Assembly: GCA_027490195.1 (NCBI GenBank)
Contig: JAIXYN010000040.1
Span: forward strand, 41,691 to 105,690
Origin: Verrucomicrobiaceae bacterium
GTDB taxonomy: Bacteria; Verrucomicrobiota; Verrucomicrobiia; Verrucomicrobiales; Verrucomicrobiaceae
Length of the DNA stretch: 64,000 nt
Direction: 5' to 3'
Each line of letters starts with the position of its first letter. Position 1 is the stretch's first letter. Under the pieces are notes generated by a model. The model was given only the letters and a program-made list of their open reading frames with translations, made no database searches and was not told the origin of the DNA. A program made the translations under genes and the position numbers. Below, in pieces: positions 57,254 through 64,000 of this stretch.

Positions 57254-58756
57254 ATGATTGTTTGGGATAATTTCTTCTGGTTTACCAGCTACATTCTCGT
57301 TTTCACCGCCCTGTCCGCCTTTGGCGCGCACAGAATCAAAGTGTTATACCATTATTGGAAGCACCGCACGGACGTGCCAGTGCCGCCCCATGACTTTGCC
57401 GAACTGCCCGTCATCACGGTGCAGCTGCCCATTTTCAATGAGCTCCACGTGGTGGAAAACCTCCTGCGCACTGTCAGCGCGCTGGACTACCCGCGCGACC
57501 GCCTGCAGATCCAGGTGCTGGACGATTCCACGGACGAAACCGCCGCGCACGCCGAGAAGCTTTCCGCCGATCTGAAGGCCCAGGGCTACGACATTGAGTA
57601 CCGCCACCGCAGCAACCGCAACGGCTTCAAGGCCGGCGCTTTGGACGAAGGCATGGCCTCCGCCAAGGGCGAGTACATCTGCATTTTCGACGCCGACTTC
57701 CAGCCGGCACCGGACTACCTCAAGCAGGTGATCCACCACTTCACCGACGAGAAAGTCGGCATGGTGCAGGCGCGCTGGGGGCACCTGAACAAGAATTTCT
57801 CCCTCCTCACCAAGCTGCAGGCGCTGTTTCTGGACGGGCACCTCGTGCTAGAGCAGACGGCCCGCAGTCGCCACGGCGAATTCCTGAACTTCAACGGCAC
57901 CGCCGGCATCTGGCGCCGGGCCGCCATCGAAACCGGCGGCGGCTGGCAGCACGACACCCTCACGGAAGACCTGGACCTCAGCTACCGCGCGCAGCTCAAG
58001 GGCTGGAAATTCATCTACCTCAAGGACGTCGTCGTCCCCGCCGAGCTCCCGCCGGACATGGACGGCTTCAAGAGCCAACAGCACCGCTGGACCAAGGGCT
58101 CCATCCAGGTGTGCAAAAAGACCCTCGGCAACGTGTGGCGCAGCGACATCCCGCTGAGCCTGAAGATCGAGGCCACCTCCCACCTCACTTCGAACTTCGC
58201 CTACCTGCTCACGCTTTGCACCCTGGTGCTGATGTACCCCGCGAATTTCGTGATGGGCAGCAGTTGGCACAAGGCGGTGTTTGTGGACGTGCCCGTGTTC
58301 TTCTTTGCCTCCCTCAGCGTCATCGTGTTTTACATGACCGCGCAGGGTGCCCAGGGCAAATATGGCTGGCTCAAAACCCTGCCGTATGTGCCCATGCTGC
58401 TCGCCCTCGGCATCGGCATGAGCATCAACAACGGCAAGGCCGTGCTAGAAGCGCTGCTCAATCAGTCGTCCGAATTCGTCCGCACGCCGAAATACGGCAT
58501 GGAAAACAAAGCGCAGGCCAGCAAGCAGCGCTCGCGCTACAAGGCCGGCAAGTCCATCGCCCTGTGGATCGAAGTCCTGCTCACCGGCTACTTCGGCTGG
58601 ATGATCGCCCTCGCCGCCCAGCGCGGCCAGTGGGGCAGCATTCCCTTCCTGCTGCTGTTCTTCTTTGGATTCGGGTACGTGGCGGCGGGGTCGCTGATGA
58701 AGCGGTTTTCGATGTCCGCGTTTCAGGCGCCCCAGCCGGTGCCGGTGGAGGTGTGA
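57254..58756 (+). CDS. Membrane glycosyltransferase family 2, cellulose-synthase-like
   Basis: 500 residues from the ATG at 57254 (MIVWDNFFWFTSYILVFTAL). The upstream codons to 57188 are Cys-rich and not family-like. One N-terminal TM segment is followed by the GT-A domain: D90-D91-S-T-D, D146-A-D148, T237-E238-D239 and Q275-Q276-H-R278-W279, the full set of processive GT2 motifs. Three or four C-terminal TM segments follow (LLTLCTLVLMYPANFV, VFFFASLSVIVFYM, MLLALGIGMSIN, FLLLFFFGFGYVAAG). It would polymerise or transfer UDP-sugars at the inner membrane to make an exported glycan. No BcsB/BcsZ-like partner lies nearby, so the product is unknown. Confidence 0.92.
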   Translation: MIVWDNFFWFTSYILVFTALSAFGAHRIKVLYHYWKHRTDVPVPPHDFAELPVITVQLPIFNELHVVENLLRTVSALDYPRDRLQIQVLDDSTDETAAHAEKLSADLKAQGYDIEYRHRSNRNGFKAGALDEGMASAKGEYICIFDADFQPAPDYLKQVIHHFTDEKVGMVQARWGHLNKNFSLLTKLQALFLDGHLVLEQTARSRHGEFLNFNGTAGIWRRAAIETGGGWQHDTLTEDLDLSYRAQLKGWKFIYLKDVVVPAELPPDMDGFKSQQHRWTKGSIQVCKKTLGNVWRSDIPLSLKIEATSHLTSNFAYLLTLCTLVLMYPANFVMGSSWHKAVFVDVPVFFFASLSVIVFYMTAQGAQGKYGWLKTLPYVPMLLALGIGMSINNGKAVLEALLNQSSEFVRTPKYGMENKAQASKQRSRYKAGKSIALWIEVLLTGYFGWMIALAAQRGQWGSIPFLLLFFFGFGYVAAGSLMKRFSMSAFQAPQPVPVEV

Positions 58757-58865
58757 GGATTCTGCGCGCCAGCGCAAAGTAGCACAGTTGCGCTGCAACT
58801 GGACACCCGGCGGGGCCGCAACGTGGAAAAACACCCTCCTCTCGCCAGCGAAGCGCAGCGTGATG

Positions 58866-58970
58866 TTTCACCGCTACGCGGTTCCACGAATTTGGAAACG
58901 ATGTGCTGATCGCAAACCGTGGGTTGGCACCCACGGCTACCATTGTGCCAGCGCTACGCGCTTCTTGATG
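58866..58970. repeat. CCGTGGGT...ACCCACGG palindromic element, copy 2
   Basis: CACCGCTACGCGGTTCC, then the hairpin CCGTGGGTTGGCACCCACGG at 58917-58936, then GTGCCAGCGCTACGCGCTTC. It matches 52529-52630 in order and spacing, but the spacer before the hairpin differs. It is the only feature in the 312-nt spacer 58757-59068. Confidence 0.8.
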
Positions 58971-59068
58971 TGCCATGCCACTGCTTGCGTCATTGCAAAC
59001 GCCGATGATTCAATCCACCCAAACTCCCCGCGTAACTTTTCTCCTTCTCCCGGGTTATCTCTCCCCGC

Positions 59069-60373
59069 ATGAAATTGCTCTCCCCCGCCTTCGCTTCCGC
59101 TCTCACGTTCGCTCTTGCCACGCCTTCCCTGCTCACTGCCGCGGGCAATGACTGGCCGCGTTTTCTTGGCCCTACGGGGGCGGCCATCGTCACGGACTCC
59201 AAGGTGCCGCTGACGTGGAGCGACACGGAAAACCTGCTCTGGAAAGCGGACATGCCCGGGCCGGGTGCCTCCAGCCCCATCGTGCTCGGCGACAAGGTCT
59301 TCGTCACCTGCTGGACCGGCTATGGCGACAAACCGGGCGCGGACGACATGCGCCAGCTCGTGCGGCATCTGCTCTGCCTCAGCCGCGCCGATGGCAAGGT
59401 GCTCTGGGACGCCAAGGTGCCCAGCGCCGCAGAGGAGGATCCGTTCAAGGGCTTCATCACCGAGCACGGCTACGCCACCCACACGCCCGTGACGGATGGC
59501 GAGCGCGTGTACGTCTTCTTCGGCAAGAGCGGCGCGCTGGCCTTTGACCTCCAGGGCAAGCAACTCTGGCAGACCTCATGCGGCACCAGCTCCGGCCAGC
59601 GGCGCTGGGGTTCCGCAGCCAGCCCGATCATCCATGGAAACCTGCTCATCGTGAACGCCAACGACGAAAGCCAGACGATCTTCGGCCTCGACAAAACCAC
59701 CGGCAAAATCGTGTGGAAAGCCGAGGGCGATTTCGGCATGGCCTACGGCACGCCGAACATCCTCAAGCGCGATGGCGTGGACGATCTCGTCATCGCCGTG
59801 CCGCAGGAACTCTGGGGCATGAATCCTGACACCGGCAAGCTGCGCTGGTATGCCACCCACGGCCTCACCGGCAACGTCTCCCCCTGCCTCGTCCCCGGTG
59901 GTGGCGACACCGTCTATGTCTTCGGCGGTTTCCCCGCCACGCGCAGCACCGCCATCAAGCTTGGCGGCAAGGGTGATCTCGGCCCCCAGGCCCTGCTTTG
60001 GGACAGCAGCTCCAGCTCCTACGTGCCAACGCCCATCCTCAAAGACGGCCACCTCTACGTCATCAACGACCAGGGCTTCGCGATCTGCATCGATGCCAAG
60101 ACCGGCAAGGACGTCTATCGCGAACGCGCCACCATGGGCTCACGCGGCGGCGGCAAGCCCTTCTACGCCTCCCCCGTGCTCATCGGCGACAAGCTCATCT
60201 GCGTCTCCCGCCGCAACGGTGCCTTCGTCCTCGCCGCCAAGCCCACCTACGAGCTGCTCAGCACGAACGAATTTGCCAGCGACACCACCCACTTCAACGG
60301 CACCCCCGCCGTGAGCGGCGACTTGCTGATTCTGCGGAGCAACAAGGCGGTGTATTGCGTGGGCGTGCGGTAG
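59069..60373 (+). CDS. Exported PQQ-type beta-propeller protein
   Basis: 434 residues from the ATG at 59069. The signal peptide MKLLSPAFASALTFALATPS ends near LLTAAG. The mature protein starts NDWPRFLGPTG, the usual opening of PVC outer-membrane-assembly-like (BamB-type) propellers. Repeats follow: LSRADGKVLWDAKVP, AFDLQGKQLWQTS, GLDKTTGKIVWKAEGDFG, MNPDTGKLRWYA and CIDAKTGKDVYRERA. There are no PQQ-dehydrogenase catalytic residues, so a structural or unidentified periplasmic role is more likely. Confidence 0.88.
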   Translation: MKLLSPAFASALTFALATPSLLTAAGNDWPRFLGPTGAAIVTDSKVPLTWSDTENLLWKADMPGPGASSPIVLGDKVFVTCWTGYGDKPGADDMRQLVRHLLCLSRADGKVLWDAKVPSAAEEDPFKGFITEHGYATHTPVTDGERVYVFFGKSGALAFDLQGKQLWQTSCGTSSGQRRWGSAASPIIHGNLLIVNANDESQTIFGLDKTTGKIVWKAEGDFGMAYGTPNILKRDGVDDLVIAVPQELWGMNPDTGKLRWYATHGLTGNVSPCLVPGGGDTVYVFGGFPATRSTAIKLGGKGDLGPQALLWDSSSSSYVPTPILKDGHLYVINDQGFAICIDAKTGKDVYRERATMGSRGGGKPFYASPVLIGDKLICVSRRNGAFVLAAKPTYELLSTNEFASDTTHFNGTPAVSGDLLILRSNKAVYCVGVR

Positions 60374-60380
60374 CACCAAG

Positions 60381-60429
60381 AAGTTTGCAGTGGTTGGCGG
60401 TGGTTTGCCATGGTTGGCAGTTGTTACCA
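60381..60429. repeat. 10-bp-period repeat, locus 6
   Basis: GTTTGCAGTG, GTTGGCGGTG, GTTTGCCATG, GTTGGCAGTT: four units in 10-nt register, 8 nt after the propeller stop. Confidence 0.8.
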
Positions 60430-60471
60430 GAGCGGCGCGCACGCGGTAGCAGGTGCCCCGGTCCCAGCCCA

Positions 60472-60510
60472 ATAGGTCCTATATGCCGCATAGGTCCTAT
60501 AAGGCCTATT
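60472..60510. repeat. ATAGGTCCTAT palindrome pair
   Basis: Two copies of the palindrome ATAGGTCCTAT (60472-60482 and 60490-60500), followed by a related AAGGCCTATT. A possible protein-binding array or small REP unit in the 332-nt spacer 60374-60705, which holds no gene. Confidence 0.7.
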
Positions 60511-60546
60511 CTCACCGCGCGGCCACACCCTACGCTCACTCCTACC

Positions 60547-60592
60547 CACGGCCAACAATCGCAAACAACCGCCAACCATGGCAACCAACTGC
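60547..60592. repeat. 10-bp-period repeat, locus 7
   Basis: CCAACAATCG, CAAACAACCG, CCAACCATGG, CAACCAACTG: opposite orientation to locus 6. The two loci bracket the ATAGGTCCTAT palindromes about 120 nt apart. Confidence 0.8.
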
Positions 60593-60705
60593 CCCCCCTC
60601 TTCTAGTCCTTTTGTGCTGCGCTGCGGCGGTTTCTTTGACGCAGCCGGTTTCACTCCAAAAACCCCAGCGAAAGGCCGCACCCTGTGCCGCGTAATCTTC
60701 CTCCC

Positions 60706-61734
60706 ATGATTCGCACCCTGCTCCTTGTCGTTGGCGCTTCCGCGCTGCTCTCTCTCCATGCCAGCGCCCAGCACATTCGCGCAGGCATCATCGGCCTCGA
60801 CACCTCGCACGTGCTGGCCTTCACCAAGACGCTGAACACCACACCGCAGAAGCCGGAGGTCATGGGCGTGCGCCTCGTGGCCGCGTATGCGCAGGGCTCC
60901 AAGGACATCCCCTCCAGCACGGAGCGCGTGCCGGAGTACACGGAGAAGGTCAAGGCCATGGGCGTGGAGATCGTCCCCAGCATCAATGAACTGCTCGACA
61001 AGGTGGACGTGGTCTTCCTCGAATCCAACGACGGCCGTGTGCATCTGGAGCAGGTGCTGCCCTGCATCGAGGCGCACAAACCGGTCTTCCTCGACAAACC
61101 CATCGCAGGCTCCCTCGTCGATGCCATCAAGATTCTCGATGCCTCCAAGAAGGCCAGCATTCCCGTTTTCACCTCCTCCTCGCTGCGCTTTGGCAAAGGC
61201 ACGCAGGCCGTGCGCGGCGGCAGCATCGGCAAAGTGAAGCAGGCCAGCACCACCAGCCCAGCCAGCCTGGAGCCCCACCACCCCGATCTCTTCTGGTACG
61301 GCATCCACGGCGTCGAGTCCCTCTTCACCGTCATGGGCACCGGCTGCCAGAGCGTGAAGCGCGGCACCGTCATGGAGGAAGTCACCACCGTGGACAAGGT
61401 CACCAAGGTGGAGACCAAGCAGACCGTCAGCCGCATCACCGTCACCGGCACCTGGGCGGGCGGACGCACCGGCACCTTCACTGAATCCAAAGGCTACGGC
61501 GGCAAGGCCATCGGTGAGAAAGGGGAGGCCGCCATCGGCACTTACGACGGCTACGATCCGCTGCTCTACTCCATCGTGCACTTCTTCCGCACCGGCGTGG
61601 CTCCGGTCGAGGCGGACGAGACGCTGGAAATCTACGCCTTCATGGAGGCTGCGGACGAAAGCAAACGCCGCAACGGCGCTGAGGTCACCTTGAAGGAAGT
61701 GATGGACAAAGCCCTGGCGGAAGCGCGCAAATAG
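60706..61734 (+). CDS. Exported Gfo/Idh/MocA-family oxidoreductase
   Basis: 342 residues from the ATG at 60706 (MIRTLLLVVGASALLSLHAS); the signal peptide ends ASA/QH. The nucleotide-binding strand reads IRAGIIGLDTSHVLAF, where family members usually have G-x-G-x-x-G. It is followed by VDVVFLESNDGRVHLEQVLP, the Lys-containing KPVFLDKPIAG (EKP-type motif) and a C-terminal beta-sheet with GTWAGGRTGTF. Such exported versions are abundant in Verrucomicrobiota and Planctomycetota. Absence of the classic glycine motif makes tight NAD(P) binding uncertain. Substrate unknown, probably a sugar or sugar acid by family. Confidence 0.85.
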   Translation: MIRTLLLVVGASALLSLHASAQHIRAGIIGLDTSHVLAFTKTLNTTPQKPEVMGVRLVAAYAQGSKDIPSSTERVPEYTEKVKAMGVEIVPSINELLDKVDVVFLESNDGRVHLEQVLPCIEAHKPVFLDKPIAGSLVDAIKILDASKKASIPVFTSSSLRFGKGTQAVRGGSIGKVKQASTTSPASLEPHHPDLFWYGIHGVESLFTVMGTGCQSVKRGTVMEEVTTVDKVTKVETKQTVSRITVTGTWAGGRTGTFTESKGYGGKAIGEKGEAAIGTYDGYDPLLYSIVHFFRTGVAPVEADETLEIYAFMEAADESKRRNGAEVTLKEVMDKALAEARK

Positions 61735-61930
61735 GCGCTTCTCAGAGCACGAGCGTCGTAGTACCGGACAGGCCAAAACGTCGCCGGTCGGGTCTTTTGT
61801 ATCTGCAGCGAGCGATGTGAAAGAGCCCCTTTCTTTCGCACAAATATGTTCAACATTCCTACGGTCACTACGTCTGACAGACATGCACTCCCCCGGATCC
61901 GCTGAAAAATCCCACCCCCAACGCAATCAA

Positions 61931-63640
61931 ATGAAGACTCAACCACGCCTCTGCATCGCGTTCACCTGCGCCGGCATGCTGGCCTCAGTTCTGCCCAGCA
62001 TCCATGCCCAGCAGCTACCACCTGCTGCACCGCCGCCCCTGATGCCCCCTGCGGATGCCAAGACGCCTGCGGGTCCGGTCATTGCGAACTTCGATGCCAA
62101 AATCAACAAGGACCTCAGCCCGCTGCCGAACAACGGCCAGCTGCAGATGAGCTATGCCACTGTGGTCGATAAAATCCTGCCCAGCGTCGTCACCATCCAC
62201 TCCTCCACGCCCATCAAGGCTCCGGACGTGGATCAGATCCCGCCGCAGTTGCGCCCCTTCTTCTACCGCTTCTTCGGTGCCCCCGGCGGCCAGGATCCCT
62301 TTGGCGGCGGCATGAACGAAGACGAGGAGCCCGCACCGAACCCGCGCCGTCGCGGTGGCCAGCAGCCCCAGCGCCCGCAGCAGCCAGTCCCTGAAGATGA
62401 CTCCCATCAGTCCGAAGGTGTCGGCTCCGGCATGATCATCACGACCGACGGCTACATCATCACCAACAACCACGTCGTAGCGGATGCCAAAAAGATCGAA
62501 GTGGATGTGGATGCCAATGGTGCCACCAAAACCTATCGGGCGACGGTGATCGGCACGGACCCGCTCACCGATGTCGCCCTCATCAAGATCGACGCCACCG
62601 GCCTCACTCCCGCCACGATGGGAGACAGCTCCAAGCTCCGCGTGGGAGACATCGTGCTGGCCGCAGGTGCGCCAATGGAGCTCAGCCGCTCCGTGTCACA
62701 GGGCATCGTCAGCGCGCTAGGCCGCAGCAATGGAGGCATCGTCAAGGGCAGTGGCCGCGGTGGTCGCGGCATCCAGGGCTATGAAGACTTCATCCAAACC
62801 GATGCCTCCATCAATCCCGGCAACTCCGGCGGCCCGCTGGTGGATGCCATGGGCCGCGTCGTCGGCATCAGCACCGCCATCCTCTCCCGCACCGGCATGA
62901 ATGCCGGCATCGGCTTTGCCATCCCCATCAACATGGCACTTCACATCGTCGAAGATCTGCTGGACGACGGTGCCGTGCAGCGCGGCTTCCTCGGCGTGCA
63001 GATCGTGGATCTCGACGACACCATGGCGGAGCGACTTGGCTTCAATGAGCATGGCGGCGCAGTCGTCATGATGGTGGGCGCAGATTCACCCGCCGAAAAG
63101 GCCGGCATCCAGCTCGAAGACATCATCGTCTCCATCAACAATCAGCGTGTGGACAGCAGCAGCCGTCTGCGCCTCATCGTCAGCGGCACCAAGCCCGGCA
63201 GCCAGATCCCCATCGACGTCATGCGCGGCGGCAAACGCCTCACCGTGAACGCCACCCTGGAAGCCCTACCCGAAGAAGCCCTGTCTGAACTCAGCGGCGG
63301 ACAGCGCGGCATCCCACGCCCCGGCACCGCCCCCGGCCAGGCCAAAGACAATGTCAGCGAACTCGTCTCCGGCGTCACCGTCCAGACCCTCACCCAAGCC
63401 CTGCGCGAGCGCCACGACATCCCCGAAAGCGTGAACGGCGTCATCGTCACCAAGGTGGAAGCCGACAGCCGCGCCGCCGCCATGGGCGTGGAAGAAAACG
63501 ATGTCATCTCCCACGTGAACCGCAAGCCCGTGGCCAACGCCGCCGAAGCCCGTACCCTGGCCAAAAACAGCGACAAAACCGTGCTCCTCCGCGTCTGGCG
63601 CAAAGGCGACACCATGCTGCTCATGATTGGCAACAATTGA
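61931..63640 (+). CDS. htrA: HtrA/DegP-family periplasmic serine protease with two PDZ domains
   Basis: 569 residues from the ATG at 61931 (MKTQPRLCIAFTCAG...); the signal peptide ends near SIHA/QQ, and the longer frame to 61817 is unlikely. A Pro-rich linker and a Gly/Asp/Pro/Gln-rich insert (about 117-155) precede the trypsin-like domain. The catalytic triad is visible: H181 (TNNHVVAD), D214 (LTDVALIK) and S299 (NPGNSGGPL). PDZ1 (RGFLGVQIVDL..., PAEKAGIQLEDIIVSIN) and a C-terminal PDZ2 (GVIVTKVEADSRAAAMGVEENDVISHVN) are both present, as in DegP/DegQ. It would degrade misfolded envelope proteins. A terminator follows 18 nt after the stop. Confidence 0.93.
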   Translation: MKTQPRLCIAFTCAGMLASVLPSIHAQQLPPAAPPPLMPPADAKTPAGPVIANFDAKINKDLSPLPNNGQLQMSYATVVDKILPSVVTIHSSTPIKAPDVDQIPPQLRPFFYRFFGAPGGQDPFGGGMNEDEEPAPNPRRRGGQQPQRPQQPVPEDDSHQSEGVGSGMIITTDGYIITNNHVVADAKKIEVDVDANGATKTYRATVIGTDPLTDVALIKIDATGLTPATMGDSSKLRVGDIVLAAGAPMELSRSVSQGIVSALGRSNGGIVKGSGRGGRGIQGYEDFIQTDASINPGNSGGPLVDAMGRVVGISTAILSRTGMNAGIGFAIPINMALHIVEDLLDDGAVQRGFLGVQIVDLDDTMAERLGFNEHGGAVVMMVGADSPAEKAGIQLEDIIVSINNQRVDSSSRLRLIVSGTKPGSQIPIDVMRGGKRLTVNATLEALPEEALSELSGGQRGIPRPGTAPGQAKDNVSELVSGVTVQTLTQALRERHDIPESVNGVIVTKVEADSRAAAMGVEENDVISHVNRKPVANAAEARTLAKNSDKTVLLRVWRKGDTMLLMIGNN

Positions 63641-63658
63641 GCCGCAAATGATTCAACG

Positions 63659-63694
63659 GCCCGCGTGTGCTGTGAGGCATGCGCGGGCTTTTTT
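63659..63694 (+). terminator. Rho-independent terminator after the HtrA-type protease gene
   Basis: GCCCGCG (63659-63665) pairs with CGCGGGC (63682-63688), directly followed by TTTTTT (63689-63694). The loop is 16 nt and could pair further. It is the clearest intrinsic terminator in the window. Confidence 0.85.
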
Positions 63695-63761
63695 GTGCTC
63701 AGGAGGTTGGCCATGCTCAATTGAAAACAGGTCTGTTCGCTGAGAGGACATGCGTGCTTTC

Positions 63762-63961
63762 TGGAACGTAGGTCGGTCGTGTTTGGCGTCGAGGACGGCC
63801 CATGCTCCAGCGCCCACTCCGCCAAACCGCCCGACTGCGAGGACGTTCGCACGCCCCAGCACCCACGGTGCGCTCAAGGCAGCCCGAACGCTCGCAGGCT
63901 CAAGACGTTTGCCCCACGCTCATGGACGGACGGGCTATCGCCACGTCCATCCTACGTCCCA
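63762..63961. mobile_element. About-200-bp palindromic-ended element near the window end
   Basis: The left end TGGAACGTAGGTCGGTCGTG and the right end CACGTCCATCCTACGTCCCA are inverted repeats with 16/20 matches. The interior lacks a protein-like frame, and the size resembles the 186-bp family, but the sequence is different. It fills the final spacer (63695-64000), where nothing else is seen. Confidence 0.6.
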
Positions 63962-64000
63962 GCATGGAGTGCCGGGCCTGATGCTCTGCTTGGAAAACAG

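Noticed and set aside
61735..61930. Stress-sigma promoter before the HtrA-type protease gene
   Set aside because: I could not place two boxes with proper spacing in this 196-nt spacer; any call would be a guess.

Overview
The window looks like a chromosomal segment of a Verrucomicrobiota bacterium, close to Prosthecobacter/Verrucomicrobium in style. The signs are a PVC-type propeller/HEAT/cytochrome c protein, an exported Gfo/Idh/MocA oxidoreductase, PQQ-type propeller proteins, an SGNH protein with a degenerate nucleophile block, almost no Shine-Dalgarno sequences, and GC-rich intergenic DNA full of palindromic repeats. No rRNA, tRNA or CRISPR array was recognised.

Region 1 (1-34069) is one minus-strand reading frame. 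It starts with a signal peptide at 34069 and is still open at base 2, so it has at least 11,356 codons and its C-terminus lies outside the window. It encodes a giant secreted, low-complexity, Gly/Thr/Ser/Asn-rich protein. Autotransporter-associated beta-strand repeats alternate with a second repeat type carrying a GxGIPxGT core, and two PA14-like domains interrupt the series. A sigma70-like promoter and a roughly 250-nt leader with competing hairpins lie upstream. Next to it (34396-37809) is a PVC-type membrane-bound dehydrogenase-like protein with HEAT repeats and a CxxCH haem site.

Region 2 (38-45 kb) holds small genes and toxin-antitoxin remnants: a PemK/MazF module with a frameshifted toxin, an AbrB/PIN module with a truncated toxin, and an intact ParDE pair. 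Among them are a GH25-like lipoprotein, a beta-lactamase-fold serine hydrolase, YaeQ and several hypothetical proteins.

Region 3 (45.3-51.4 kb) is an accessory island. It has a TOPRIM primase-like protein and a RepA-type helicase, an ABC-type AAA ATPase overlapping a DUF4276-like TOPRIM gene, and an HNH endonuclease. The ATPase/TOPRIM pair is enclosed by two 46-bp dyads in inverted orientation (45/46 identical), with further AAAATGTTGCC hairpins. This is the best candidate in the window for an undescribed defence or mobile cassette.

Region 4 (51.4-60.7 kb) alternates housekeeping-like genes (PQQ propellers, SGNH hydrolase, methyltransferase, family 2 glycosyltransferase) with repeat-dense spacers. 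These hold a MITE-like unit of about 186 bp (four complete copies plus a rearranged one), 10-bp-period repeats at seven or eight loci, hexamer tracts and direct repeats. Region 5 (60.7-64 kb) carries an exported oxidoreductase and an HtrA/DegP protease followed by a clear intrinsic terminator and another palindromic element.
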